DNA of 64,000 nucleotides from CAUSKK01 sp963532425. Its GTDB lineage: Bacteria > Pseudomonadota > Gammaproteobacteria > Cardiobacteriales > Cardiobacteriaceae. A model generated the notes under the pieces. That model ran no database searches. It was not told where the DNA came from and worked only from the letters and a program-made list of their open reading frames with translations. The translations under genes and the position numbers were made by a program. Every line of letters begins with the position of its first letter. The stretch's first letter is position 1. The DNA is taken from contig CAUSKK010000008.1 in assembly GCA_963532425.1 (NCBI GenBank), forward strand, positions 1-64,000, in the 5' to 3' direction. Shown piece after piece: positions 25,095-34,494 of the stretch.

Positions 25095-27653
25095 CTAGGC
25101 GAAGCGGAAACCGCCGTCGGCGCTGAAATCAACGCGGATGGTGCTGTGCGGCGGGAACTTGCCGGCCAGAATCTCCGTGGCCAGCGGGTTTTCCAGATAC
25201 TGCTGGATAGCCCGTTTCAGCGGCCGGGCGCCGAAGATGGGGTCATAGCCGACGTTAATCAGCTCGTCCAGGGCCGCCGGGCTGATTTCCAGCGCCAGGT
25301 CGCGGCTGGCCAGCCGGTCGCGCAGCCGTTGCAGCTGCAGATTGGCAATGCCACGCATATGCTCTTTCTCCAGCCGGTGGAAGACCACGCATTCATCGAT
25401 GCGGTTGATGAATTCCGGCCGGAAATGCTGGGCCACCACTTCCATCACCGCCGTTTTCATCGACTCGTAGTCCGAAGCGCTTAGCTCCTGAATCAGCGAT
25501 GAACCCAGGTTGGAGGTCATGATGATGATGGTGTTGCGGAAATCCACCGTCCGGCCCTGGCCATCGGTCAGGCGGCCGTCGTCGAGCACCTGCAACAGCA
25601 CGTTGAACACGTCGGCGTGGGCCTTCTCAATTTCATCGAAGAGCACGACGCTGTAAGGTTTGCGGCGCACGGCCTCGGTGAGATAGCCGCCCTCGTCGTA
25701 GCCCACATAGCCGGGGGGCGCACCGATAAGCCGGGCGACGCTGTGTTTCTCCATGAACTCGGACATGTCAATGCGCACGATGGCCTCGTCGCTGTCGAAG
25801 AGCAGCTGGGCCAGGGCCTTGCACAGCTCGGTTTTACCGACCCCGGTGGGACCGAGGAACAGGAAGGAGCCGATGGGCCGGTTCGGGTCGGAGAGGCCGG
25901 CGCGGGAACGGCGAATGGCATCGGCCACGGCTTTGATGGCCGTGCTCTGGCCGATGACGCGGCCGTTGAGCACACTTTCCAGCTGCAGCAGTTTTTCCTT
26001 CTCGCTTTCCAGCATTTTGGCCACGGGAATGCCGGTCCAGCGCGAGACAATTTCGGCGATTTCCTCTTCGGTTACCTGATTCTGCACCAGCTGGCCCACC
26101 GATTCGCGCTGTTCGCTGGCCTGCAGCTTTTTCTTCAGCTCGGGAATGATGCCGTACTGGATTTCGCTCATCTTGGCGAAATCGCCGCGCCGTTTGGCGT
26201 TTTCCAGCTCAATTTCCTGGGCGTCCAGCTGTTCACGCAGCTCGTTGGCACTGCCGATGATGGCCTTCTCGCTCTTCCAGATTTCCTCCAGGTTGGCGTA
26301 CTCCTGGGACAGCTTGTCGATTTCCTGGTCCAAATCCTCCAGCCGTTTTTTCGAGGCGGCGTCCTTTTCCTTCTCCAGGGCCAGCCGCTCCATTTTCAGC
26401 TGAATCAAACGCCGGTCGATTTTGTCTAGGCTCTCCGGCTTGCTGTCCAGCTGCATGCGAATGCGCGCCGCCGCCTCGTCGATGAGGTCGATGGCCTTGT
26501 CCGGCAGCTGGCGGTTGGTGATGTAGCGATGGGACAGCACCGCCGCCGCCACCAGGGCCGGGTCGGTGATGTTGATGCCGTGGTGGAGCTCATAGCGCCC
26601 CTGTAGGCCGCGCAGAATGGCGATGGTGTCCTCCACGCTGGGCTCATCGACGATGACCATCTGGAAGCGCCGCTCCAGGGCCGAATCCTTTTCAATGTAT
26701 TTGCGGTACTCGTCCAGGGTGGTGGCGCCGATGCAGTGCAGTTCCCCCCGGGCCAGGGCCGGCTTCAGCATATTGCCGGCGTCCATGGAACCCTCGGACT
26801 TGCCGGCGCCCACCATCATATGAATCTCGTCGATGAAGAGAATGATTTGGCCGTTGGCCTTCTCGATGTCGTTAAGCACCGCCTTCAGCCGCTCCTCGAA
26901 CTCGCCGCGAAACTTGGTGCCGGCCAGCAGGCCGGGCAAATCCAGGGCCAGAAGGCGCTTATGCTTCAGCGTTTCCGGCACCTCGCCCTTGACTATGCGC
27001 TGGGCCAGCCCCTCGACGATGGCGGTTTTACCCACGCCGGGCTCACCGATAATGACCGGGTTGTTTTTATTGCGGCGCTGGAGAATCTGCATGGCCCGGC
27101 GGATTTCATCGTCGCGGCCGATGACCGGGTCAATCTTGCCCTGCTCGGCCCGGGCGGTGATGTCCACGGTGTATTTTTTCAGGGCCTCGCGCTTGTCCTC
27201 GGCGTTCTCATCCTGGACGGTCTCGCCGCCACGATAGTTGGCCACCGCCGTGGCCACCCGCTGGGCGTTGATGCCCTGCAGGGCCTGCTTCAGGGCGCCC
27301 TCGGCCTCAAACATCACCAGCAGGAAGGTTTCGGCGGAAATGTAGCGGTCACCCTGCTGCTGGGCCTTTTTCTCACAGAGATTGAGCAGACGAATGCTTT
27401 CCGGCGACAGATTGATTTGGCCGTTGGCGTTCTGCACCCGGGGCAGGTCGTCCAGCAGCCGTTCCACCCGGGCGCGCAGCTCGGGCACATTGACACCGGC
27501 CAGCTGCAGCAGCGAAGGATAGGCGCTGCCCTCCTGATTGAGCAGGGCACTAAATAAATGAATGGGCTCAAGGTAATTCTGGTCTCGATGCAGGGCCAGG
27601 GACTGGGCCGCCTGCAGGGCACTGAGAAAACGTTGGGTCAATTTATCTTGCAT
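25095..27653 (-). CDS. clpB: Disaggregase ClpB
   Basis: An 852-residue AAA+ hexamer that with DnaK pulls apart protein aggregates. In order: N-domain (1-145); NBD1 with Walker A GEPGVGKTAIVEGLA and Walker B IILFIDEIHMMVGAG; the coiled-coil middle domain (about 405-530, rich in Glu/Lys/Leu); NBD2 with GPTGVGKTELCKALA and the substrate-pore motif GYVGYDEGG. Length fits ClpB. AGGAG lies upstream of the ATG. A heat-shock-type promoter is visible about 45 bases upstream. Confidence 0.97.
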   Translation of the reverse strand: MQDKLTQRFLSALQAAQSLALHRDQNYLEPIHLFSALLNQEGSAYPSLLQLAGVNVPELRARVERLLDDLPRVQNANGQINLSPESIRLLNLCEKKAQQQGDRYISAETFLLVMFEAEGALKQALQGINAQRVATAVANYRGGETVQDENAEDKREALKKYTVDITARAEQGKIDPVIGRDDEIRRAMQILQRRNKNNPVIIGEPGVGKTAIVEGLAQRIVKGEVPETLKHKRLLALDLPGLLAGTKFRGEFEERLKAVLNDIEKANGQIILFIDEIHMMVGAGKSEGSMDAGNMLKPALARGELHCIGATTLDEYRKYIEKDSALERRFQMVIVDEPSVEDTIAILRGLQGRYELHHGINITDPALVAAAVLSHRYITNRQLPDKAIDLIDEAAARIRMQLDSKPESLDKIDRRLIQLKMERLALEKEKDAASKKRLEDLDQEIDKLSQEYANLEEIWKSEKAIIGSANELREQLDAQEIELENAKRRGDFAKMSEIQYGIIPELKKKLQASEQRESVGQLVQNQVTEEEIAEIVSRWTGIPVAKMLESEKEKLLQLESVLNGRVIGQSTAIKAVADAIRRSRAGLSDPNRPIGSFLFLGPTGVGKTELCKALAQLLFDSDEAIVRIDMSEFMEKHSVARLIGAPPGYVGYDEGGYLTEAVRRKPYSVVLFDEIEKAHADVFNVLLQVLDDGRLTDGQGRTVDFRNTIIIMTSNLGSSLIQELSASDYESMKTAVMEVVAQHFRPEFINRIDECVVFHRLEKEHMRGIANLQLQRLRDRLASRDLALEISPAALDELINVGYDPIFGARPLKRAIQQYLENPLATEILAGKFPPHSTIRVDFSADGGFRFA

Positions 27654-27696
27654 AAAAAAACTCCTAGAAAGAGAGAAAACAATTAATTAAACCAAT

Positions 27697-27724
27697 TAAT
27701 AGGGCCGTGATTTCCAAAATCAAG
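27697..27724 (-). promoter_or_regulatory. Possible sigma32 (heat-shock) promoter of clpB
   Basis: On the minus strand CTTGAT (27719-27724), 14 bases, CCCTATTA (27697-27704). This resembles the RpoH consensus CTTGAA-N(13-15)-CCCCATNT and is upstream of a known heat-shock gene. Confidence 0.5.
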
Positions 27725-27816
27725 GGCACCGACAAACCTTTTTCCTAACTTTTTTAGCCTAACTCCAGCGGGGCATTTGCGCTATATTGCCCGGTCAATT
27801 CAACAGGAGACAATCT

Positions 27817-28536
27817 ATGCGTCCTTCGGGAAGAAACCCTGACCAATTACGCCCCATTAGCATTGAACGCCACGTCAATCGTTTTGCCGAAGGTTCGGCG
27901 CTGGTTAAGTTCGGCAACACCCATGTGCTCTGTACCGCCAGCATCGAAGAAAAACTGCCCCCCTTTCTCAAGGGCAAACCCCAGGGCTGGCTGACGGCCG
28001 AATATGCCATGCTGCCCCGGGCCACCCAGGAACGCACCGTGCGCGAGGCCGCCCGGGGCAAACAGCAGGGGCGCACCCTGGAAATCCAGCGGCTGATTAG
28101 CCGGGCCCTGCGGGCGGTGGTGGATTTGAGCGCCTTCCCCGGCCACACCATCACCCTGGACTGCGACGTGCTTCAGGCCGACGGCGGCACCCGGACGGCG
28201 GCCATCAGCGGTTCCTTTGTGGCGCTGGTGGATGCGGTGCGGACGCTGCTCCAACAGAAGAAAAAATTCAAGACCAACCCCATTCATGGCCAGCTGGCCG
28301 CCGTCTCCGTGGGCATCTACCGGGGCCAGCCGGTACTGGATTTGGACTATGCCGAGGACAGCGAGGCCGAAACCGATATGAACGTGGTGATGAATGACGC
28401 CGGCGCCTTCATCGAGGTGCAGGGCACGGCCGAGGGCCACGCCTTCCGCCGCGAGGAAATGGACGCCATGCTAGCCCTGGCCGACCTGGGCATCAAACGC
28501 ATCATGGAAATCCAGCGGCAGGCGCTGGGACTGTGA
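27817..28536 (+). CDS. rph: Ribonuclease PH
   Basis: A 239-residue phosphorolytic exoribonuclease that trims tRNA 3' ends. It starts MRPSGRNPDQLRPISIERHVNRFAEGSALVKFGNTHVLCTA, the hallmark RNase PH N-terminus, and keeps RTVREAARGKQQGRTLEIQRLI and the phosphate-site GGTRTAAISG. ATG 27817 has CAGGAG upstream. Length is normal. It overlaps rdgB by four bases (GTGA). It diverges from clpB across a 160-base gap. Confidence 0.96.
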   Translation: MRPSGRNPDQLRPISIERHVNRFAEGSALVKFGNTHVLCTASIEEKLPPFLKGKPQGWLTAEYAMLPRATQERTVREAARGKQQGRTLEIQRLISRALRAVVDLSAFPGHTITLDCDVLQADGGTRTAAISGSFVALVDAVRTLLQQKKKFKTNPIHGQLAAVSVGIYRGQPVLDLDYAEDSEAETDMNVVMNDAGAFIEVQGTAEGHAFRREEMDAMLALADLGIKRIMEIQRQALGL

Positions 28537-29117
28537 AGCAAATCGTCCTCGCCAGCGGCAATGCGCACAAAATCGCCGAACTGCGCGCCCTGCTGCCGGG
28601 CTGGCACATCGTCGGCCAAAATGAACTGGGGGTGCCGGCGGTGGCCGAAACTGGCCTGACCTTCGTCGAAAACGCCCTGCTCAAGGCCCGGGCCGCCTGC
28701 CGGCACAGTGGCCTGCCGGCCCTGGCCGATGATTCCGGCCTGTGCGTGCCGGCCCTGCGCAACGCCCCCGGCCTCCATTCGGCCCGCTATTCCGGCGGCG
28801 ACGACGGGGCCAACAATGCCAAACTGCTGGCCGAGCTCGGTACCAACCCCGACCGCCGCGCCTTCTATGTCTGTGTGCTGGTCTATCTGCGCTGGGCCGA
28901 TGACCCGCTGCCGCTCATAGCCTCGGGCTTTTGGGCCGGGGAAATCCTGACGGCCCCGCGCGGCGCCAACGGCTTCGGCTACGACCCGCTCTTTTTCCTG
29001 CCCGAACTCGGCTGCAGCGTGGCCGAACTCAGCGCCGAGGAAAAAAATCGCCGCTCCCACCGCCGGCAGGCCCTGCAACAGCTGTTGCCGCTGCTCAACG
29101 CCGAAGCGGCTTTCTAA
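28533..29117 (+). CDS. rdgB: XTP/dITP diphosphatase (RdgB/HAM1)
   Basis: A 194-residue house-cleaning pyrophosphatase that removes non-canonical purine nucleoside triphosphates. It starts at GTG with VKQIVLASGNAHKIAELRALL (the SxNxxK nucleotide motif), and shows TFVENALLKARAACR, LADDSGLCVPAL with the catalytic acidic residues, GANGFGYDPLFFLPE and KNRRSHRRQAL at the C-terminus. Coupled to rph by a four-base overlap; rph-rdgB is a conserved pair. Confidence 0.96.
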   Translation: MKQIVLASGNAHKIAELRALLPGWHIVGQNELGVPAVAETGLTFVENALLKARAACRHSGLPALADDSGLCVPALRNAPGLHSARYSGGDDGANNAKLLAELGTNPDRRAFYVCVLVYLRWADDPLPLIASGFWAGEILTAPRGANGFGYDPLFFLPELGCSVAELSAEEKNRRSHRRQALQQLLPLLNAEAAF

Positions 29118-29139
29118 CAATTAGAAGAGAGGAAATTTC

Positions 29140-30624
29140 ATGAAAAATAAGAGTTTATTTTTATTGGCGCTGCTCAGTGCCAACGGCTGGAGCCAGAACC
29201 ATCAAGTCCGTAACCCCGACGTCCGCAACCAGGACGACCGCAGCCAGGCCACCATTCGCCGCGAGGAGCAGCAGGACATCGACCGGGCCTTCTTCCAGCA
29301 GGAGAAATTGAGCGAGGCCCAGGCCCCCATCAGCGGCCGGCTCAACGATGCGGCCCTGCAGCAGAACCCCCAGCAGCTGGAGGGGCTAATTGTCCAGGCC
29401 CTGCAAACCCTGGACAAGGAAAAGCTGCCGCGCCTGCTCAAGCTCTACCAGCAGGTGCCGAGCCGCGATGAGTCGCTGATTGAATGGGGCAATGCCATTC
29501 TGCTCACCGACCGGGACATGGGCGCCGCCGTGGCCGCCTACCGCAAGCTCATCTCCAGCTTCCCCGACAACGATTTAATCCGCTTCCAGCTGGCCAGCGT
29601 CCTCTTCTACAACCAGGAATATGAAGCCTCCAAGGGCCAGTTCGAGAAACTGCGCGCGTCGAGCAAAATCACCAGCAACGACCAGAAGCTGATTAACCAG
29701 TACATCGAGGCCATCAACAACAAAGACCGCTGGAATTTCTCCTTCAGTGGCACCTTCCTGCACGACCCCAACCTGGGCAATGCCGCCAAACAGGGCACGC
29801 GCATGACCCTGCCCAACGGCTCCTCGCTGACCATGAGTTCCCCGCGCCAGGAGGGCACCGGCGTCGGCCTCGGCGTGGGCGCCAACAAGCAATGGTCCTT
29901 CGGCGGCGGCAAATATCTGTCGCTGGAATCGAGTCTGAACCACAAGTACTACTGGAATAACAAGAAATTCAACGACCTGAACCTCTACGCCGGCGTCGGC
30001 CTGGGCTACAACAACCCCATCTACAGCGTCGAGGTCATGCCCTATGTGTCGAAGCGGCTCTACAGCGGCGGCACCAACGGCAACAGCAAAATGCGCAGCT
30101 ATACCAATAACTTCGGCGCCTCGCTGTCGGCCAATGCCTGGCTGAATCCCAAGTGGAAATACTCCTTCTACTATGACCTGAACTATATCCGCTACACCCA
30201 GGCGGCCTACGCGCGCCAGTACGACGGCCTGACCCAGTCGGTGAGCAACTCGCTGATGTATTTCCCCAATCCGAAACAATACTGGTCGGTGGGCGTGGAC
30301 TATTCCCACAGCGGCGCCAAACAGAAACCCAACGCCTACGACCGCATCGGCGGCCGCATCGGCTGGGGCCAGGAATGGCCGATGGGCTTTGCCACCCGGG
30401 CCTCGCTGGGCTACGGCGAACGGGCCTACAAGGCCGTCGATTACCACGGCCTCAAGGAGACGAAGAAGGAGTTCAACAGCAGCCTTTCCGTCTGGCATAA
30501 GGCCGTCCACTACCGGGGCTTCACACCGCGCCTGACCCTGAGCTACCAGAAGACGGACAGCAACGTGCCCATCTCCCGCTATGACAAATTCCAGGGCTAC
30601 GTTGAGGTTAATAAAAACTTCTAA
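29140..30624 (+). CDS. Slam-family outer membrane protein (DUF560)
   Basis: A 494-residue protein with a signal peptide (MKNKSLFLLALLSANGWSQ), a periplasmic alpha-helical/TPR-like part (about 20-190, e.g. AVAAYRKLISSFPDNDLIRFQLASVLFYNQEYEASKGQFEKL), and a C-terminal beta-barrel of about 290 residues rich in alternating aromatic strands and ending in Phe (VEVNKNF). This is the architecture of surface lipoprotein assembly modulators (Slam), which move lipoproteins to the outer leaflet. Slam genes usually sit next to their lipoprotein substrate; none is adjacent here. GAGAGGAAA precedes the ATG. A palindrome-pair terminator follows. Confidence 0.8.
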   Translation: MKNKSLFLLALLSANGWSQNHQVRNPDVRNQDDRSQATIRREEQQDIDRAFFQQEKLSEAQAPISGRLNDAALQQNPQQLEGLIVQALQTLDKEKLPRLLKLYQQVPSRDESLIEWGNAILLTDRDMGAAVAAYRKLISSFPDNDLIRFQLASVLFYNQEYEASKGQFEKLRASSKITSNDQKLINQYIEAINNKDRWNFSFSGTFLHDPNLGNAAKQGTRMTLPNGSSLTMSSPRQEGTGVGLGVGANKQWSFGGGKYLSLESSLNHKYYWNNKKFNDLNLYAGVGLGYNNPIYSVEVMPYVSKRLYSGGTNGNSKMRSYTNNFGASLSANAWLNPKWKYSFYYDLNYIRYTQAAYARQYDGLTQSVSNSLMYFPNPKQYWSVGVDYSHSGAKQKPNAYDRIGGRIGWGQEWPMGFATRASLGYGERAYKAVDYHGLKETKKEFNSSLSVWHKAVHYRGFTPRLTLSYQKTDSNVPISRYDKFQGYVEVNKNF

Positions 30625-30639
30625 AGCCCGCTCGGCCAC

Positions 30640-30669
30640 CGAAGCGCTTCGCCCCGAAGCGCTTTTTTT
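30640..30669 (+). terminator. Palindrome-pair terminator after Slam gene
   Basis: GAAGCGCTTC (30641-30650) and GAAGCGCTT (30656-30664) pair as AAGCGCTTCG/CGAAGCGCTT with a CCC loop, followed by a run of T to 30669. 17 bases after the stop codon. Confidence 0.8.
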
Positions 30670-30689
30670 ACGGCCGGGCCGGGCTCAAG

Positions 30690-31310
30690 GTCAAAGGGGA
30701 AGCGCTTCGTTTTCAGCCGGCCGGCCCGAGGGAAGCGCTTCAGGCTGGGGAAATAGGGAAGGGCGAAGCACTTCGTTTGAAAAACATCTAATGGCACCGA
30801 GGCGAAGCGCTTCAACCGGCGGGCCGGGCCGGGGGAAAACGGGTTCAGAGGGGAAGCGCTTCGGTCTGGGGAGCCCAGCTTCGGCCCCGGCATCCAGAAA
30901 AGCCATTGCCAACGAAGCGCTTCGGTCTGGCGGGCCAAAAATTAAGGAAGCGCTTCAGGGGAACCCTTAACCAAGGGCAACGATGCCGAGCGCTTACCCG
31001 AAACGAAGCGCTTCGTTTGAAACCCCTCTGATGGCAACGGGGCAAAGCGCTTCCCTGGGAGAACTGGGAAAACCCCGGCCCGGCCGGGGGCCGGGGCGAA
31101 GCACTTCGGGCTGGAACTCAGCTTTCGAGCGAAGCGCTTCAACCGGAGCAAATTTGAAAAGAGGGGAGCGCTTCGGACTGGAAAGACGGGGGGCGCGGCC
31201 TTTCATGTCATCGGGCCCGAAATAGGGAAGCGCTTCCCTGGCGCCCCGGGAACGAAGCGCTTCGGTTCCGGCCGGCTTCAAACCGGAGGAAGCGCTGGGC
31301 CCCTCGTCCT
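30690..31310. repeat. Intergenic GAAGCGCTTC array
   Basis: About 10 exact copies and 5 or 6 one-base variants between the Slam gene and leuS, spaced about 30-60 bases apart (for example near 30701, 30733, 30804, 30853, 30914, 30947, 31004, 31132, 31227, 31254). No gene is supported in this stretch. Confidence 0.88.
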
Positions 31311-31383
31311 TCCGGAATGAAACGCTTTCCCGCGGCCAGAAAAAAGCAATGCCCCCGGCGCCAGCGCCCGGCGGCCCTCGGTT

Positions 31384-31389
31384 TATAAT
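31384..31389 (+). promoter_or_regulatory. Likely leuS -10 element
   Basis: Perfect TATAAT 34 bases before the leuS ATG; no recognisable -35 at 17 bases. The sequence around it (TTTATAATTGCC) resembles the metK -10 region (CTTATAATTGCC). Confidence 0.4.
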
Positions 31390-31422
31390 TGCCTCCCTTT
31401 ATCCCTCTGAGATTCTTCATCT

Positions 31423-34002
31423 ATGCAAGCAAACTATCTGGCGCAGGAAATCGAGCGCAACCTTCAACAGCGGTGGGCCGAGGAAAAAACCTTTGCCGCC
31501 ACCATCGACCCGAGCAAAGAAAAATTCTACTGCCTGTCCATGTTTCCCTATCCCTCCGGCCGGCTGCACATGGGCCACGTGCGCAACTACACCATCGGCG
31601 ACGTCATCGCCCGCTACCAGCGCATGCAGGGCAAAAACGTGCTCCAGCCCATGGGCTGGGATGCCTTCGGCATGCCGGCGGAGAATGCGGCCATGAAAAA
31701 TCAGGTGGCCCCGGCCCAGTGGACCTACGCCAACATCGCCTACATGCGCGACCAGCTCAAGGCCCTGGGCTATGCCATCGACTGGGACCGGGAAATCGCC
31801 ACCTGCCGGCCGGAGTACTACCGCTGGGAACAGTGGCTGTTTACGAAGCTCTACGACAAGGGCCTGATTTATAAGAAGCTCGGCACGGTGAACTGGGACC
31901 CGGTGGATAACACCGTCCTCGCCAACGAGCAGGTCATTGACGGCCGCGGCTGGCGCTCCGGGGCGCTGGTGGAGAAGCGAGAAATCCCGATGTACTACTT
32001 CAAAATCACCGCCTATGCCGATGAGCTGCTGGCCGGCCTGGATACGCTGGAATGGCCGGAGCGGGTGAAAATCATGCAGCGCAACTGGATTGGCAAATCC
32101 AACGGCGCCCGCATTCGCTTCCGGGTGCGCGGCCGGGACGAGACGGTGCAGGTCTACAGCACCCGGCCCGATACGCTGCTGGGCGCCACCTATCTGGCCA
32201 TTGCCGCCGAACACCCGCTGGCCCAGGCCGCCGCCGCCCATAATCCGGCGCTGCAAAACTTCATCGCCGAGTGCCAGGCTGGTTCCGTGGCCGAGGCCGA
32301 TTTGGAAACCCTGGAAAAACGCGGCATGGCCACCGGCCTGGTGGCGGAACACCCCCTCAACGGCGAAGCGCTGCCCATCTGGGTGGCCAACTACGTGCTC
32401 TGGGGCTACGGCGACGGCGCCGTCATGGCTGTGCCCGCCCACGACGAACGGGACTTTGAATTCGCCCATAAATACAGCCTGCCCATCAAACCCGTGGTGG
32501 CCGTGGCCGGCGTGGACTATGACCCGGCCGTCTGGCAGAAGGCCTACGGCGACAGGGAGGGTGTACTCATCAACAGCGCCGAATTCAACGGCCTGAGCTG
32601 CGCCGAGGGTCAGAAGGCCATCACCGCCAAGCTGGCCAGCCTTGGCGCCGGCGAGGCCACCACCCAATATCGCCTGCGCGACTGGGGCATCAGCCGCCAG
32701 CGCTACTGGGGCTGCCCCATTCCCATGCTGCGCCAGGACGACCGGGAATTCCCGGCGCCGGCGGCCAGCCTGCCGGTGGTGCTGCCCGAGGATATGATTC
32801 CGGCGGTCGGTTCGCCGCTGAAGGCCACGACGGCCGAAGCGCTTCGCTTCCAGAACACCGAACACCACGGCCGGCCGGCCGTGCGGGAAACGGACACCCT
32901 AGATACCTTCGTCGAATCGAGCTGGTATTTCTTCCGCTATCTGTCGCCGCGCTACGAGGAGGGCATGGTGGAGCCGGCGGCGGCGGCCTACTGGGGCCAG
33001 GTGGACCAGTACATCGGCGGCATTGAGCACGCCATTCTGCACCTGCTCTACGCCCGCTTCTTCACCAAACTGATGCGCGATGAGGGGCTGGTGTCCATCG
33101 ACGAGCCCTTCAAGCGCCTGCTCACCCAGGGCATGGTGCTGGCCGCCACCTGGTACCGGGAGGGCGTCGACGGCAAGCGGGACTGGTTCAATCCGACCGA
33201 GGTCGAGCCCCAGCTGGACGACAAGGGCCGGGTCATCGGTGGCACGCTGATTAAAGACGGCCAGCCGGTCAGCTACGGCGGCATGGAGAAGATGTCCAAG
33301 TCCAAGAACAACGGCGTGGACCCGGAAGACCTGCTGCGCCGCTACGGTGCCGACACCGCCCGGCTCTATACCATCTTTACGGCGCCGCCGGAAAGCACGC
33401 TGGAATGGTCGGACAACGGCGTCGAGGGCGCCCATAAATTCCTGAAACGGCTGTGGAGCTATGCCTATGACCACCGGGCCGCCGTCGATTTCGGGCCGGT
33501 GCAGCACGAAGCGCTTAATGACAAGCACAAGAAAATCCGCCACAGCATTCACAGCGAGCTGCGCAGTGCCCGCTATGACTACGGCCGCAACCAGTTCAAC
33601 ACCGTGGTGTCGGCGGCCATGAAGATTTTCAACGCCCTGGGCGAGATTGAGGCGGCCGAAACCCGGCTGCGCGGCGAGGGCCTGCGCCTGCTGCTGCTGG
33701 TGCTGGCGCCCATCGTGCCGCACATCACCGCCCAGCTCTGGCAGGATTTGGCCCTGGACGGCGATATTCTCACCACGGCCCTGCCCGAGCCCGATGCCGA
33801 AGCGCTTCGCCTGGCCAGCATCAATCTGGTGGTGCAAATCAACGGGAAAAAACGGGCCGAGGTGGCGGTGCCGGCCGAGGCCAGCGACGAGGAAATCCGT
33901 GCCCTGATTCTGGCCGACGCCGAAGTGCAGCGCAGTCTGGCCGGCGCGACGCCGAAGAAATTCGTCATCGTCCCCGGCCGGCTGGCCAATCTGGTGGTTT
34001 GA
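31423..34002 (+). CDS. leuS: Leucyl-tRNA synthetase
   Basis: An 859-residue class Ia synthetase that charges tRNA-Leu. The ATP motif appears as PSGRLHMGHVRNYTIGD (HIGH equivalent) and as MEKMSKSKNNGVDPED (KMSKS). The CP1 editing domain (about 220-420) includes STRPDTLLGATYLAIA with the editing-site threonine-rich region. The C-terminal anticodon-binding and tRNA-contact domains are complete. Length is normal for bacteria. The stop codon overlaps the start of the next gene by one base. lptE and holA, its common E. coli neighbours, are not here. Confidence 0.97.
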   Translation: MQANYLAQEIERNLQQRWAEEKTFAATIDPSKEKFYCLSMFPYPSGRLHMGHVRNYTIGDVIARYQRMQGKNVLQPMGWDAFGMPAENAAMKNQVAPAQWTYANIAYMRDQLKALGYAIDWDREIATCRPEYYRWEQWLFTKLYDKGLIYKKLGTVNWDPVDNTVLANEQVIDGRGWRSGALVEKREIPMYYFKITAYADELLAGLDTLEWPERVKIMQRNWIGKSNGARIRFRVRGRDETVQVYSTRPDTLLGATYLAIAAEHPLAQAAAAHNPALQNFIAECQAGSVAEADLETLEKRGMATGLVAEHPLNGEALPIWVANYVLWGYGDGAVMAVPAHDERDFEFAHKYSLPIKPVVAVAGVDYDPAVWQKAYGDREGVLINSAEFNGLSCAEGQKAITAKLASLGAGEATTQYRLRDWGISRQRYWGCPIPMLRQDDREFPAPAASLPVVLPEDMIPAVGSPLKATTAEALRFQNTEHHGRPAVRETDTLDTFVESSWYFFRYLSPRYEEGMVEPAAAAYWGQVDQYIGGIEHAILHLLYARFFTKLMRDEGLVSIDEPFKRLLTQGMVLAATWYREGVDGKRDWFNPTEVEPQLDDKGRVIGGTLIKDGQPVSYGGMEKMSKSKNNGVDPEDLLRRYGADTARLYTIFTAPPESTLEWSDNGVEGAHKFLKRLWSYAYDHRAAVDFGPVQHEALNDKHKKIRHSIHSELRSARYDYGRNQFNTVVSAAMKIFNALGEIEAAETRLRGEGLRLLLLVLAPIVPHITAQLWQDLALDGDILTTALPEPDAEALRLASINLVVQINGKKRAEVAVPAEASDEEIRALILADAEVQRSLAGATPKKFVIVPGRLANLVV

Positions 34003-34475
34003 TGCCGTTCTATCTGCTGCTGGGTCTGCTGGCCGGCCTCGCCGCCGCCAGCCAGTCGCCCATCAATGCCCGGCTGGCCCAGACACTGGGCGGCCTGCCG
34101 CTGCTGGCGGCGCTGCTGTCCTTTGCCATCGGCACGCTGGCCCTGCTGGCCCTGGCCGGTTGGCGCGGCCAGCTCGGCGCCCTGGCCGGACTGGGAAGCG
34201 CTCCCCTCTGGCAGCTCAGCGGCGGCCTGCTCGGGGCGGTGTTTGTCTTTATCACCGTGTCGCTGGTGCCGAAGCTGGGGGTGGCCACCCTGTTCTTTCT
34301 GATTGTGCTCGGCCAGATTGGCGGCGCCCTGCTCATCGACCGGCTCGGCCTGTTTGGCCTGCCGGTGCGAGCGCTGAGCGGGCCGAAGCTGGCCGGCCTG
34401 GCCCTGCTGCTGCTCGGCCTGCTGCTCTTCTGCTTCGGCGAGGGCTGGTGGGCCCTGCTGACGCGGAGAAATTGA
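34002..34475 (+). CDS. YdcZ-like small DMT-superfamily membrane protein
   Basis: A 157-residue very hydrophobic protein with about five transmembrane helices. The opening LLLGLLAGLAAASQSPINARLAQTLGGLPLLAALLSFAIG, with a small-residue helix and a polar SPINARL, is the signature of the YdcZ/DUF606 family, half-size members of the drug/metabolite transporter superfamily. Its substrate is unknown. ATG 34002 overlaps the leuS stop (TGATG), so it is probably translated by coupling. Confidence 0.75.
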   Translation: MPFYLLLGLLAGLAAASQSPINARLAQTLGGLPLLAALLSFAIGTLALLALAGWRGQLGALAGLGSAPLWQLSGGLLGAVFVFITVSLVPKLGVATLFFLIVLGQIGGALLIDRLGLFGLPVRALSGPKLAGLALLLLGLLLFCFGEGWWALLTRRN

Positions 34476-34494
34476 GGTTTTTAGGGATTTTTTG

